Below are positions 8,266 to 17,729 of a stretch of 64,000 bases of DNA, piece by piece. The stretch spans positions 2,728,001 to 2,792,000 of the forward strand of contig NZ_JARTWB010000002.1 of assembly GCF_031450785.1 (NCBI RefSeq), given 5' to 3'. Positions within the stretch are counted from its first letter, which is position 1, and every line of letters starts with the position of its first letter. Under the pieces are notes generated by a model. It was given only the letters and a program-made list of their open reading frames with translations, did no database searches and was not told the origin of the DNA. The translations under genes were made by a program, and so were the position numbers. The DNA is from Caballeronia sp. LZ062. GTDB taxonomy: Bacteria > Pseudomonadota > Gammaproteobacteria > Burkholderiales > Burkholderiaceae.

Positions 8266-9975
8266 CTAGTCTGCAAACGCCCGCGCCACGATTCCCGCAT
8301 GATCGAACCGCGCCGGCAGCGTGCCGTAGACGCGCCCGGTCTCGCCGCGCGCATCGCCGAGGCGCGTCTCGATGAACGCCTGCGCCACGTCCTCCTGCGC
8401 ATGACGCGCAAGCAAGACGCCTTGCGCGCACAGCGCCAATAACTGCGCGATGCGCCGCGCCGACGCTTCTCTCTCCGATACATCGCCGGTCAGCATACCG
8501 GCGAGCGCGCCGAGCGCCGCGCCCAGCGCCGGATGCTCCGCCGCCACGCCGCGCCAGTCGTCGAACAGCGCGTGCGCCGCGTCCTGCTCGCGCTCGAACG
8601 CGCGCAGCACATCGAGACACATCACGTTGCCCGAGCCTTCCCAGATCGAGTTGACGGGCGCTTCGCGGTAGAAGCGCGCCATCGGGCCGGCTTCCACATA
8701 GCCGTTGCCGCCCCACACTTCCATGGCTTCACCCGTGAATTCCAGCGCGCGCTTGCACACCCAGAACTTCGCGGCGGGCGTCACGATGCGCCGCCATGCG
8801 CGCTCGGACGGCGCGCTTCCTGCCGCCGCGCTCTGCTCGAACGCGCCCGCAAGCCGCATGAACAGCAGCGTCGCGGCCTCCGATTCCAGCGCGAGATCGG
8901 CGAGCACGTTGCGCATCAATGGCTGATCCGCGAGCCGCGCGCCGAACGCGCTGCGATGCCGCGCGTGATGAATCGCCTGCACGAGCGCCGCACGCATCAG
9001 CGCCGCGCTGCCGATCACGCAGTCGAGCCGCGTGAAGTTCGCCATTTCGATGATCGTCGGCACGCCGCGTCCTTCCTCGCCGATCATGACGCCGTAGGCA
9101 TCGAGAAATTCGACTTCGCTGCTCGCATTCGAGCGATTGCCGAGCTTGTCCTTCAGGCGCTGCACGTGAACCGCGTTCTTGCGGCCATCCGGCGCGAAAC
9201 GCGGCACATAGAAGCACGAGAGACCGCCTGCGCCAGCGGTACGCGCAAGGACCAGATGCGCGTCGCACTGCGGCGCGGAGAAGAACCACTTGTGCCCGAC
9301 GAGCCGATATTCGCCGCCGCGCCCGCCCGCGCCGATCGGCTCGGCGCGCGTGCGATTGCTGCGCACGTCCGAGCCGCCTTGCTTCTCGGTCATGCCCATG
9401 CCGATCATCATCGACCGTTTGCCGGCGTCGAGCGGAATATCTCGCGGGTCGTGCTCGCGCGCGAGCAGCGGCCCGGCGAGCCGCGCGAACAGCGCCGGCT
9501 CGTTGCGCAAGACCGGAATGCTCGCGAAGGTCATCGTGACCGGACACAGCGAACCGGACTCGAGCTGGCCGTGCAGGAAATAGCCGGCGCAGCGCGCGGC
9601 CATGGAACCGGCGCGCGCCTGCGGCTCGAACGGTAGCGCGTGCAATCCCTCGTGCCGCAGCCGGCGCAGCAGTTCGTGCCACGCCGGATGAAATTCGATT
9701 GCGTCGATGCGCTCGCCGCGCGCGTCGTGCGTCGCCAGTTCCGGCGTGTGCCGGTTGGCGAGTTCGGCGAGCGCGAGGACATCGGGCTGTGTGAGCGCGC
9801 GGGCGTCTAGGGAAAGGGCGTCGGCGTGCCAGCCCGCGCCTTCGCGCTCGACCGCCGCCGCGAGCGCGCAATCGGTGGCGAACGCGTCGTAACGGTCAAG
9901 CGGCGGCGCCTGATTCGTGACCTCGTGCGTCTGTCCGAACCGGCCGTCGGGTGCATCGGCAGATGGGGCGTTCAT
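8266..9975 (-). CDS. Acyl-CoA dehydrogenase, AidB/isovaleryl-CoA dehydrogenase type
   Basis: The 569-residue flavoprotein contains the acyl-CoA dehydrogenase motifs GMGMTEKQGGSDVRSN (N-terminal/middle), VGHKWFFSAPQCDAHLVLAR and IGSAALMRAALVQAIHHARHRSAFG (FAD-binding C-terminal domain). WEGSGNVMCLDVLRAF lies near the end. This pattern is that of the AidB subfamily, induced by alkylation stress in E. coli; enzymatic substrate unknown. The open frame runs 324 bases further upstream, but the ATG at 9975 follows AGGAG and gives the usual length. It is convergent with the flagellar genes. Confidence 0.88.
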   Translation of the reverse strand: MNAPSADAPDGRFGQTHEVTNQAPPLDRYDAFATDCALAAAVEREGAGWHADALSLDARALTQPDVLALAELANRHTPELATHDARGERIDAIEFHPAWHELLRRLRHEGLHALPFEPQARAGSMAARCAGYFLHGQLESGSLCPVTMTFASIPVLRNEPALFARLAGPLLAREHDPRDIPLDAGKRSMMIGMGMTEKQGGSDVRSNRTRAEPIGAGGRGGEYRLVGHKWFFSAPQCDAHLVLARTAGAGGLSCFYVPRFAPDGRKNAVHVQRLKDKLGNRSNASSEVEFLDAYGVMIGEEGRGVPTIIEMANFTRLDCVIGSAALMRAALVQAIHHARHRSAFGARLADQPLMRNVLADLALESEAATLLFMRLAGAFEQSAAAGSAPSERAWRRIVTPAAKFWVCKRALEFTGEAMEVWGGNGYVEAGPMARFYREAPVNSIWEGSGNVMCLDVLRAFEREQDAAHALFDDWRGVAAEHPALGAALGALAGMLTGDVSEREASARRIAQLLALCAQGVLLARHAQEDVAQAFIETRLGDARGETGRVYGTLPARFDHAGIVARAFAD

Positions 9976-10282
9976 GCGGCGGTCTCCTGTTTCGGGCGTC
10001 GCGGCGCGTCGCGTCGGAGCCATCTCGAATTTAAGAATCATAGGCCGGGCTTTCGGCGCGCGGGTAGAGGCATCGCTCTCTTCATTGGCGGCTGGACGCG
10101 AGCGCCCGATTGTCACAGCGACGGCAAATTTTCTCAGGCGCAGTCCTAAACAAACGAGAGCTGAGACAAATCCGATTGTTCGGCCACCCATGCCGACTAG
10201 CAGGAGCCCGAACCTATAATCGTTCGGCCTGAAGCGGGCGATCGAGCCCGGTGCAACAACGCTTTTCCTGGAAGTATTCCCA
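9976..10282. other. Divergent spacer between the AidB-like gene and the OmpA-family gene
   Basis: These 307 bases hold no supported gene. They must contain both divergent promoters. A GGAAG ribosome site for the rightward gene lies at about 10268. No operator symmetry was recognised. Confidence 0.3.
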
Positions 10283-12025
10283 ATGAGCATTAACCTCAAT
10301 CAGATGGCGCAGGCCGCTTTGAATGAAAGCGTGTTGCAGCATCTCGCCGCACGCGTCGGCTGCGCGCCCGAATCCGCCAAACGCGTCGTTTCGCTGAGCG
10401 GGCCGGCGCTCATCGGCTCGATGATGAACAAGGCGTCGTCGCTCGACGGTGCGCGCAATTTGTTCAACGCGGTCATGTCGGCGACCGTCAATACGCATAT
10501 CGCCGAGGAACTGCCGCACTTCGTGCTGAACGAAGAGGGTATGCAAACCTTGCTGGCCACGAGCGCATCGGTGGATGGCGCGGTGGCGTCGCACGACAAC
10601 GTGAACGCGCTCAGCGAGCGCGTCGCCGAATACTCCGGCGTGCCGGCGCACGCCGCGCGCGTGCTGACCGGCGTGGTCGGCGCGACGCTGCTCGGTCTGC
10701 TCAAGCGCCACTTCACCCAGCACAACGGTCAGGTCGGCCACTTGCCGACGCTGCTTGGGCATCAACTGCCCGTCGTTCGCGCGAATATGACGGACGCGTT
10801 CGCGCAGGCGCTCGGTCTCGGCTCGGTCGGCGCGTTTTTGGCCGGCGTGGCGTCGCGGCTGAAAGCGGTGACGTCGCATTTAGAACATCCGTCCACGCAG
10901 GAAGCCGCCGCATTCCCGATTTACAGCGACGTGTACCCCGCGCCCGAAACCGAGGAAAGCAAGGACAAATCCAGCAAGCGAAAGTGGCTGTGGGTGGCGA
11001 ACGCCGCCGCGCTCGCGTTGTTCGCGGCGCTCGTCGCGCGCGGCTGCTCGACGGAAGACAAGCCGAAGGAAGCGGCGCAGGACGCACAGGCCGACGGATC
11101 GGCGTCAGATGCCGCTGTTGCTGTTGCGTCCTCCGACGCCGTGGCGAGCAGCGCAGCCGTGGCAAGCCAGGCGTCCATGCCGACGCTGCTGCCGGGCAAG
11201 GACGCACTCGCCTCCATCACCGTCGACGCTTCCGGCGTGCCCACCGTCAAGGCGACGGTCGGCAGCGACGAAGAGCGCCAGCGGCTCATCGACCTGCTCT
11301 CGGCCAAGTTCGGCGCGGACAAGTTCCACGCGAACGTCGCCGTGGACCCGGACACGAAGCCTTCCGCATGGCTCGACAAGCTAGACAACCTCGTGCCCGT
11401 GATGACGTTGCCGGGCGCACGCGTGCAGATTTCCGGCGACAAGATCGAGCTGGCCGGCAAGGCCGCTGACACGAAGCTCGGCTGGCTGGAGAAGCTGAAG
11501 GCGCTGTTCGGCACGGGGTGGAATGTGGGTCTGGGTTCGCCGCATGGGGATGCGGCTTCGGGATTGGCCTCGGCTTCGGCTGCTTCGGCTGCTTCGGCTG
11601 CTTCGGCGGCACCGGCTTCGGCTCCGGCTTCGGCTCCGTCGAGCGGCGACGCGTGTTCCGCGCCGGCTATCGCGCGAATGCTCAATCTCAAGCCGATCAA
11701 CTTCCGCACCGGTTCGAATACACCGCCCGCAAGCGCGATGGCCGCGCTCGCGAAGTCCGCGCAAGCCTTGAAAACCTGCGACTCGCAAGGCGCGCCCATC
11801 ATGTTGCAGATCGCCGGTTACTCCGACAACACGGGCAGCGCGGCGCTCAACGTCGAGTTGTCGAAGAAGCGCGCGGAAGCGGTGCGCGGGTATCTCGTGA
11901 AGCACGGCATCCCGGCACATTCCCTGACGGCTGAAGGTTTCGGCGAGGTTCACCCCATTGCCGACAACGCCACGCCGGCCGGCCGCATGGCGAACCGCCG
12001 CATCGAGTTCAAGACAGTCAACTGA
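10283..12025 (+). CDS. DUF937 / OmpA-family envelope protein
   Basis: The 580-residue protein has three parts. An N-terminal DUF937 (YidB-like) helical domain spans about 1-200. A single membrane segment lies at about 233-255 (KWLWVANAAALALFAALVA). The periplasmic part ends in an OmpA-like peptidoglycan-binding domain (about 465-580) with the signature NVELSKKRAEAVRGYL and MANRRIEF. A BON-like stretch around 300-410 precedes an Ala/Ser/Pro linker encoded by tandem 9-base units. It probably ties the inner membrane to peptidoglycan. The role is inferred from domains; no operon partner is evident. Confidence 0.85.
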   Translation: MSINLNQMAQAALNESVLQHLAARVGCAPESAKRVVSLSGPALIGSMMNKASSLDGARNLFNAVMSATVNTHIAEELPHFVLNEEGMQTLLATSASVDGAVASHDNVNALSERVAEYSGVPAHAARVLTGVVGATLLGLLKRHFTQHNGQVGHLPTLLGHQLPVVRANMTDAFAQALGLGSVGAFLAGVASRLKAVTSHLEHPSTQEAAAFPIYSDVYPAPETEESKDKSSKRKWLWVANAAALALFAALVARGCSTEDKPKEAAQDAQADGSASDAAVAVASSDAVASSAAVASQASMPTLLPGKDALASITVDASGVPTVKATVGSDEERQRLIDLLSAKFGADKFHANVAVDPDTKPSAWLDKLDNLVPVMTLPGARVQISGDKIELAGKAADTKLGWLEKLKALFGTGWNVGLGSPHGDAASGLASASAASAASAASAAPASAPASAPSSGDACSAPAIARMLNLKPINFRTGSNTPPASAMAALAKSAQALKTCDSQGAPIMLQIAGYSDNTGSAALNVELSKKRAEAVRGYLVKHGIPAHSLTAEGFGEVHPIADNATPAGRMANRRIEFKTVN

Positions 12026-12049
12026 TCGCCGCAGGAATGCGGACGCGTG

Positions 12050-12994
12050 TCATTTGCGGGCTTCGCCCGTCCGCGTCCGCGCGAAACCATCGGCCATGAA
12101 GTCCTGATCGAGGTTCGGGGGCAGCACTTCCCGCGCGACCTCGATCCACGCGCGCGCCGCATGCGACAGATAGCCGTTGCGCCGCCAGCCGAGCGCCATG
12201 TCCCAGTGAATCTCCGGCGCCACGACCGGCCGGCACGTGAACGCGTCGGTGTCGAGGCGTCGGCAATACGGCGCGGGTAGCAGCGCTATGCCGATTTCCG
12301 CCTGCACCAGCGCCGCCATGAAATCCCAGTGTCCGCTGCGCCCGACAATGGTCGGCGTGAAACCCGCCTCGCGGCACGCATTCATCACAATATCGTTGAG
12401 CGCCAGGCTTTCGCCGTAGAACACGAACGGCTCGGCGGCGAGATCGGCCAGCGGCACTTCGCGGACGCCTTCCCAGCGCGAGCCCTTCGGCGCCACCAGC
12501 CACAGCAACTGACGGCTCACGGGCAGCACGTCGAACATATCGGTATCGACCGGTTGCAGGACGCCGCCCAGTTCCAGTTCGCCGTCCATCAGCGCGGCCT
12601 CGATCGCCTTCGATCCGCGCTCGAAAAGTTTCAGTTCGACTTTCGGATACCGCCGCCTGAACGCCGCGATGGCCGGCGTGAAGAGCGAGCCGCCCATCGG
12701 CGGAATGCCGATGGTCAGCGTGCCGCGTCCGAACGTGCCGAGATCATTGAGTTCGGCCTCCAGCCGCGCGTGCGCCGCGAGGACGTCCACGCCGCGTTGA
12801 TAGACGATCTGCCCGGCGTCGGTCAGCACCATCTGGCGGCCCTCGCGCAACAGCAGCGGCGACCCGACTTCGTCTTCGAGCGCCTTCACCATCTTGCTGA
12901 TGGTCGGCTGCGTCACGAACATGTGCTCGGCGGCAGCGGTGAAGCTCTTCTGCTTGACCACTTCGACGAAATACCGCAACGCGCGCAGTTCCAT
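12050..12994 (-). CDS. LysR-family transcriptional regulator, divergent from lrgAB
   Basis: The 314-residue protein has the LysR layout: an N-terminal winged helix-turn-helix (LRYFVEVVKQKSFTAAAEHM then VTQPTISKMVKALE, about 1-65) and a periplasmic-binding-protein-like effector domain (about 90-300). It is divergent from the lrgA/cidA-like gene, the arrangement of CidR-type regulators of holin-like genes. The ligand is not evident. The gap of 109 bases to lrgA holds an AT-rich motif with T-N11-A symmetry at about 13029-13049. Confidence 0.9.
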   Translation of the reverse strand: MELRALRYFVEVVKQKSFTAAAEHMFVTQPTISKMVKALEDEVGSPLLLREGRQMVLTDAGQIVYQRGVDVLAAHARLEAELNDLGTFGRGTLTIGIPPMGGSLFTPAIAAFRRRYPKVELKLFERGSKAIEAALMDGELELGGVLQPVDTDMFDVLPVSRQLLWLVAPKGSRWEGVREVPLADLAAEPFVFYGESLALNDIVMNACREAGFTPTIVGRSGHWDFMAALVQAEIGIALLPAPYCRRLDTDAFTCRPVVAPEIHWDMALGWRRNGYLSHAARAWIEVAREVLPPNLDQDFMADGFARTRTGEARK

Positions 12995-13028
12995 GATCGG
13001 CCTCGGATTCCGGATTGGAATGAAGTGG

Positions 13029-13072
13029 ATAAGGTTAAGTCATTTTTATTATGGAAACGACGCCTCTATACT
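13029..13072 (+). promoter_or_regulatory. Putative LysR-type operator and lrgAB promoter
   Basis: An ATAA ... TTAT imperfect dyad at 13029-13049 contains a T-N11-A core (T13030, A13042) as expected for LysR-type regulators. A TATACT -10 hexamer follows at 13067-13072, 32 bases before the lrgA ATG. The -35 hexamer is not clear, which fits an activator-dependent promoter. Confidence 0.4.
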
Positions 13073-13103
13073 CGGCTACAGGTTAACCCTAACGCATAAG
13101 ACC

Positions 13104-13562
13104 ATGTCCGCCGTCCTTCCGAATGCAAGCACTTCGAACACTGCACGCGCCGCTGTTAGCCGCTTTGCCCGCGTCGCCGTGCAGTCCGGCGGGATTGCGG
13201 TGATTTGGTTCGTCGCCGATGTCGTCGCGCGCAAACTCGCGTTGCCGGTGCCGGGCGGCGTGGTCGGTCTCGTCGCATTGCTCGCGCTGCTGTTCTGCGG
13301 CGGCATCGCGCCGCGCTGGGTGAAGGCAGGCGCCGACTGGCTGCTCGGCGACATGCTGTTGTTCTTCATCCCCGCCGCCGTCGCGGCCGTGCAGTACGGC
13401 GGCTTGTTCATGGAAGACGGCTGGCGGCTCGCGCTCGTCGTGATCGCGGGCACGCTGATGGTGATGGTCGCCGTCGCGTTCGCCGTGGACCGCGCGGCGC
13501 GCCTGGAGCGCCGTCTCGCGCTGCGACGCGCGCTCGTCGCCCGCCACGCGGCCCGCGCCTGA
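13104..13562 (+). CDS. lrgA: LrgA/CidA-family holin-like membrane protein
   Basis: The 152-residue protein contains about four hydrophobic segments and the family motif LALPVPGGVVGLVALLALLF, followed by WLLGDMLLFFIPAAVAAV. LrgA/CidA proteins are holin-like inner-membrane proteins linked to murein hydrolase control and to pyruvate or overflow-metabolite transport. The ATG at 13104 gives the usual size. It is followed 20 bases later by its normal partner lrgB, and is divergent from the LysR gene that probably controls it. Confidence 0.9.
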   Translation: MSAVLPNASTSNTARAAVSRFARVAVQSGGIAVIWFVADVVARKLALPVPGGVVGLVALLALLFCGGIAPRWVKAGADWLLGDMLLFFIPAAVAAVQYGGLFMEDGWRLALVVIAGTLMVMVAVAFAVDRAARLERRLALRRALVARHAARA

Positions 13563-13582
13563 TCACGCGGCTCATCACCTAC

Positions 13583-14305
13583 ATGCACCATTTCTACGCC
13601 TCGCTTATCGCCGACGACGCCGCGCGCCTGATCGCCGCCGGCTGCTTCGTGCTGACGGTCGCGCTGTACTTCGCATCCAAGCGTCTCTACGCACGATTCC
13701 GCAGCCCGTGGCTCACGCCGATGCTCTCGGCGCCGGCCGTGCTCGCGCTGATCGTCGTGACCGCGCGCATTCCGTATTCGGTCTACTTCGCCGATACGCG
13801 CTGGCTCATGTGGCTGCTGGGCCCGGCCACCGTCGCGTTCGCGGTGCCGATCTACGAATACCGCGCGCTTTTGAAGCGCCACTGGATCTCGCTGACGGTC
13901 GGCGTCACGGTCGGCATTCTGGTTGCCGTGGGCGGATCGCTCGCGCTCGCGAAGCTCTTGCATCTGTCGCCGGAATTGCAGCGCAGCCTCGCGACGCGCT
14001 CGGTGTCCACGCCGTTCGCGCTGGCTGTCTCCGACAAGATTCACGCGCCGAAAGATCTCACCGCGCTTTTCGTGATCGCGACGGGCGTCTGCGGCATGCT
14101 CTTCGGCGAGATCGTGCTCGCGCTCGTGCCGCTGCGCACGCGGCTCGCGCGCGGCGCGCTGTTCGGCGCGGCGGCGCACGGCGTCGGCACCGCGAAGGCG
14201 CGCGAACTCGGCAGCGAAGAAGGCGTTGTCGCGAGCTTGACCATGATGATCGCGGGCGTCGTGATGGTGCTCCTCGCGCCCGCGCTTTCCGCGTTGCCGT
14301 TCTAG
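13583..14305 (+). CDS. lrgB: LrgB/CidB-family membrane protein
   Basis: The 240-residue polytopic protein contains the LrgB signature region RSVSTPFALAVSDKIHAPKD, then GTAKARELGSEEGVVASLTM. It partners LrgA in a membrane complex; members of the family transport glycolate or pyruvate in plants and Gram-positives, but the substrate here is unknown. It lies directly downstream of lrgA, so the two form one operon. Confidence 0.92.
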   Translation: MHHFYASLIADDAARLIAAGCFVLTVALYFASKRLYARFRSPWLTPMLSAPAVLALIVVTARIPYSVYFADTRWLMWLLGPATVAFAVPIYEYRALLKRHWISLTVGVTVGILVAVGGSLALAKLLHLSPELQRSLATRSVSTPFALAVSDKIHAPKDLTALFVIATGVCGMLFGEIVLALVPLRTRLARGALFGAAAHGVGTAKARELGSEEGVVASLTMMIAGVVMVLLAPALSALPF

Positions 14306-14422
14306 GCGCTCTCGTCGATAAACGCATATCGGTAAAAATGCGGTTCACGCAGCGTCGATTATTTGAATCAGCGTGTGCTGAAACGCAAACGATCCAATAA
14401 GACTTTGCTACAATCGTCGTTC

Positions 14423-14562
14423 GCCCCCGAGGAGCGTTGCGACGGTTGAGCGGCTCGAAAAAGCCTCATCCGCCAGGCTCGGTGGCATTCAATTCGGACG
14501 GTTCGAAAGCGCGTTTCAAAGCGCCCGCAGAGCCACCGCATTCGAACGGCGCTCACGTCAAC
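14423..14562 (+). ncRNA. SAH (S-adenosylhomocysteine) riboswitch
   Basis: The leader of ahcY shows the conserved SAH-riboswitch blocks in order: CCCGAGGAGCGTTGCGACGG (from 14425), CGCCAGGCTCGG (14471-14482) and AACGGCGCTCACG (14545-14557). The class is known to bind SAH and turn on ahcY and methionine-cycle genes in beta- and gammaproteobacteria. Here it ends about 30 bases before the strong AGGAGG ribosome site. No intrinsic terminator is obvious between aptamer and start, so translational control is the likelier mechanism. Confidence 0.93.
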
Positions 14563-14593
14563 ATTTCTAGTCTTTTTTAGAAAGGAGGGCGTG

Positions 14594-16015
14594 ATGAACG
14601 CCGCAGTTCTCGATTCGAACAGCACCCAGGATTTCGTTGTCGCCGACATGTCGCTCGCCGCATGGGGCCGCAAGGAACTCGACATCGCCGAGACGGAAAT
14701 GCCCGGTCTCGTGCAAATCCGCGAAGAATACAAGGCGCAGCAGCCGCTCAAGGGCGCGCGCGTCGCGGGTTCGCTGCACATGACCATTCAGACCGGCGTG
14801 CTGATCGAAACGCTGAAGGCCCTGGGCGCGGACGTGCGCTGGGCGTCGTGCAACATCTTCTCGACGCAGGATCACGCCGCCGCCGCAATCGCCGATGGCG
14901 GCACGCCGGTGTTCGCGTTCAAGGGCGAATCGCTCGACGAGTACTGGGAATTCTCGCACCGCATTTTCGAATGGCCGAACGGCGAGTTCGCCAACATGAT
15001 TCTCGATGACGGCGGCGACGCCACGCTGCTCCTGATTCTCGGCTCGAAGGCGGAGAAGGACCGCTCGGTTATCGCCAAGCCGACGAACGAGGAAGAAGTC
15101 GCGCTGTACAAGTCGATTTCGCGTCACCTCGACGCCGATCCGACGTGGTACTCCACGCGCCTCGCGCATATTCAGGGCGTGACGGAAGAAACCACCACGG
15201 GCGTGCATCGCCTGTATCAGATGGAAAAGGACGGCCGTTTGCCGTTCCCGGCCATCAACGTGAACGATTCGGTCACGAAGTCGAAGTTCGACAATCTGTA
15301 CGGCTGCCGCGAGTCGCTCGTGGACGGCATCAAGCGCGCAACCGACGTGATGATCGCGGGCAAGATCGCGGTCGTGGCCGGTTACGGCGACGTGGGCAAG
15401 GGCTGCGCGCAATCGCTGCGCGGTCTGGGCGCCACTGTGTGGGTCACGGAAATCGATCCGATCTGCGCGCTGCAGGCGGCGATGGAAGGCTACCGCGTCG
15501 TGACGATGGAATACGCCGCCGACAAGGCCGACATCTTCGTGACGGCGACGGGCAACTACCACGTCATCAATCACGACCACATGAAGGCGATGCGCAACAA
15601 CGCGATCGTCTGCAATATCGGTCACTTCGATTCCGAAATCGACGTTGCCTCCACGCGCCAGTACACGTGGGACAACATCAAGCCGCAGGTCGATCACATC
15701 ATCTTCCCGGACGGCAAGCGCATCATTCTGCTGGCCGAAGGCCGCCTCGTGAACCTCGGCTGCGCGACGGGCCATCCGTCGTTCGTCATGTCGAACTCGT
15801 TCACGAACCAGACGCTCGCGCAGATCGAACTCTTCACGCAAGGCGACAAGTACGAGAACAAGGTCTACGTGCTGCCGAAGCATCTGGACGAGAAGGTCGC
15901 GCGTCTGCATCTGGGCCGCATCGGCGCGGAACTGACCGTGCTGTCGGATGAGCAGGCAGGCTATATCGGCGTCGACAAGAGCGGCCCGTTCAAGCCTAAC
16001 CACTACCGCTATTGA
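14594..16015 (+). CDS. ahcY: Adenosylhomocysteinase
   Basis: The 473-residue cytoplasmic enzyme hydrolyses S-adenosylhomocysteine to adenosine and homocysteine, clearing the inhibitor of methyltransferases. Conserved blocks are [15 protein letters not shown] and [15 protein letters not shown]. The NAD-binding region reads [20 protein letters not shown]. The C-terminus is [12 protein letters not shown], carrying the invariant Lys-Tyr that reaches into the neighbouring subunit's NAD site. The ATG at 14594 follows AGGAGG; a GTG three bases earlier is less likely. It lies under the SAH riboswitch and leads the operon with metF. Confidence 0.98.
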   Translation: MNAAVLDSNSTQDFVVADMSLAAWGRKELDIAETEMPGLVQIREEYKAQQPLKGARVAGSLHMTIQTGVLIETLKALGADVRWASCNIFSTQDHAAAAIADGGTPVFAFKGESLDEYWEFSHRIFEWPNGEFANMILDDGGDATLLLILGSKAEKDRSVIAKPTNEEEVALYKSISRHLDADPTWYSTRLAHIQGVTEETTTGVHRLYQMEKDGRLPFPAINVNDSVTKSKFDNLYGCRESLVDGIKRATDVMIAGKIAVVAGYGDVGKGCAQSLRGLGATVWVTEIDPICALQAAMEGYRVVTMEYAADKADIFVTATGNYHVINHDHMKAMRNNAIVCNIGHFDSEIDVASTRQYTWDNIKPQVDHIIFPDGKRIILLAEGRLVNLGCATGHPSFVMSNSFTNQTLAQIELFTQGDKYENKVYVLPKHLDEKVARLHLGRIGAELTVLSDEQAGYIGVDKSGPFKPNHYRY

Positions 16016-16099
16016 TTGAACGCGGCGGCGGGGCCGGCGCGGATGCGCATGCATCCGTGCCTCGCCCTGCCCGAAAGACGACAAACCGGAGAACCCTCG

Positions 16100-16453
16100 A
16101 TGACCGTGCTGCTGACATGGCTGATCAATGCGCTCGCGCTGCTGATCATCACCTATCTCGTGCCGTCGATTCACATTCGCAGTTTCGGCACGGCGCTGAT
16201 CGTCGCGGTGGTGCTCGGCCTGATCAACGCCGTGCTGCGTCCGGTTCTCATCATCCTGACGCTGCCGGTGACCATCCTCACGCTCGGCCTCTTCATTCTC
16301 GTGGTGAATGCGCTCTGCTTCTGGCTGTGCTCGTCGCTGCTGAAGGGGTTCGAGGTCTCGGGTTTCTGGTCGGCGTTCTTCGGCTCGATCCTGTACAGCA
16401 TCGTGTCGTGGCTTCTGTCGGCGCTCGTGTTCGGGCAGCGCAACTTCGGCTAG
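16100..16453 (+). CDS. Phage-holin-family-IV-like small membrane protein (YvlD type)
   Basis: The 117-residue protein is almost all hydrophobic, with four membrane segments beginning MTVLLTWLINALALLIITYL. The Asn/Pro-containing turn LGLINAVLRPVLIILTLPVT is typical of the YvlD/DUF-type family annotated as phage holin family 4. It is not evidence for a prophage. It sits between ahcY and metF in the riboswitch operon. Its role there is unknown. The ATG at 16100 follows GGAGAA. Confidence 0.8.
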   Translation: MTVLLTWLINALALLIITYLVPSIHIRSFGTALIVAVVLGLINAVLRPVLIILTLPVTILTLGLFILVVNALCFWLCSSLLKGFEVSGFWSAFFGSILYSIVSWLLSALVFGQRNFG

Positions 16454-16480
16454 CCGCCGCGCATCTGCGCACTCATCATC

Positions 16481-17320
16481 ATGAAACCCATCGAACTCTC
16501 ATTCGAGTTTTTTCCGCCGAAGACGCAGGAAGGCGTGGAGAAGCTGCGCGCGTCCCGCGCGCAACTCGCGAAACTCGCGCCGAAGTTCGTCTCCGTGACG
16601 TTCGGCGCGGGCGGCTCCACGCAGCAAGGCACGCTCGATACCGTGCTCGAAATGGCGGCCGAAGGCTTGCAGGCGGCGCCGCATCTGTCGTGCATCGGCT
16701 CGTCGCGGGACAGCCTCCGCGCGATTCTCGGCGCTTACCGTGAGCACGGCATTCGCCATATCGTCGCGTTGCGCGGCGATCTGCCTTCCGGCATGGGCGA
16801 AGTCGGCGAACTGCGTTATGCGTCGGAATTGGTCGCTTTCATCCGTCAGGAGCACGGCGACTGGTTCCATATCGAAGTGGCCGCGTATCCGGAGTTTCAT
16901 CCGCAAGCGCGTTCGCCGCGCGCCGATATGGAAAACTTCGCGCGCAAGGTGAAGGCGGGCGCGAACGCCGCGATCACGCAGTACTTCTTCAACGCGGACG
17001 CGTACTTCGAGTTCGTCGGCGAAGCGCGAAAGCTGGGCGTGGACGTGCCGATCACGCCGGGCATCATGCCGATCACGAACTTCTCGCAACTGATGCGCTT
17101 CTCCGACATGTGCGGCGCGGAAGTGCCGAAGTGGATCGCGCGGCGGCTGGAAAGCTACGGCGACGATCGCGAGTCGATTCGCGCATTCGGCCTCGACGTG
17201 GTGACGGGCCTGTGCCGCCGTCTCATCGACGAGGGCGCGCCCGGTCTGCACTTCTATACGCTCAACGGCGCGTCGGCGACGAAGACTATCTGCGAGCGGC
17301 TCGGCTTCGCGAGCGCGTGA
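16481..17320 (+). CDS. metF: Methylenetetrahydrofolate reductase [NAD(P)H]
   Basis: The 279-residue flavoprotein reduces 5,10-methylene-THF to 5-methyl-THF, supplying the methyl group for methionine synthesis. Family motifs are IELSFEFFPPKTQEG at the start, FVSVTFGAGGS, HIVALRGDLP, and GANAAITQYFFNADAYFEF. The TIM-barrel enzyme has the usual bacterial length without the regulatory domain. Being downstream of ahcY under an SAH riboswitch links removal of SAH and remethylation of homocysteine. An intrinsic terminator follows at 17341. Confidence 0.97.
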   Translation: MKPIELSFEFFPPKTQEGVEKLRASRAQLAKLAPKFVSVTFGAGGSTQQGTLDTVLEMAAEGLQAAPHLSCIGSSRDSLRAILGAYREHGIRHIVALRGDLPSGMGEVGELRYASELVAFIRQEHGDWFHIEVAAYPEFHPQARSPRADMENFARKVKAGANAAITQYFFNADAYFEFVGEARKLGVDVPITPGIMPITNFSQLMRFSDMCGAEVPKWIARRLESYGDDRESIRAFGLDVVTGLCRRLIDEGAPGLHFYTLNGASATKTICERLGFASA

Positions 17321-17340
17321 ATCGCGCGTTTTAGCATCAC

Positions 17341-17370
17341 CCGCGCGGCGCTCGCCGCGCGGTTCGTTCT
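17341..17370 (+). terminator. Intrinsic terminator after metF
   Basis: A perfect 9-bp stem CCGCGCGGC / GCCGCGCGG with a GCTC loop (17341-17362) is followed by a T-rich stretch (TTCGTTCTTTCC). It lies 20 bases after the metF stop and closes the ahcY-metF operon. Confidence 0.75.
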
Positions 17371-17729
17371 TTCCTCCCTTGTACAGAGCGCGGCGTGAAT
17401 CCCACGAGCGCACTATTCGCTCGGAAGTTGAGATCGAGTCGCAGCCACGGCCGGTGCGACGCCAACCGCTCCCGACCTAGCCCACTCAGCCCGCGCCGCA
17501 CGTTTCCTCGTTCTCTCGCAACTCTTCGCGCTTTCCTCGTTCATCTGTGGCCTGACGCGCTTGCTCGCAGAAGCTCAATAACCTGCGCTGTGGGAAAAAC
17601 TGTCTACCCGCGTCATATTTGTTCGTGCTAGTGTTGCGCCCGGTTTTTTCGTCCGCTAACAAAGCGGAGGACGCGATCAAGTAATATCGCGCTACGCCGG
17701 CCAGAAGCCGGCACTGACTTGGAGGAAAC
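17371..17729 (+). other. Spacer and leader upstream of the peptide ABC transporter operon
   Basis: About 360 bases without a supported gene. Near its end is a small CCGGC / GCCGG hairpin (about 17697-17711), then the strong ribosome site TTGGAGGAAAC for the binding-protein gene. A promoter is expected here but no clear hexamer pair was recognised. Confidence 0.35.

Noticed and set aside
6893..8716. 607-codon leftward frame across fliK and the FlhB homologue
   Set aside because: Arg-rich shadow frame opposite genes with clear family motifs; high GC makes long antisense frames common here.
16100..16453. Prophage holin as evidence of phage DNA
   Set aside because: The family name is misleading. 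The gene lies in a conserved methionine-cycle operon with no other phage genes.
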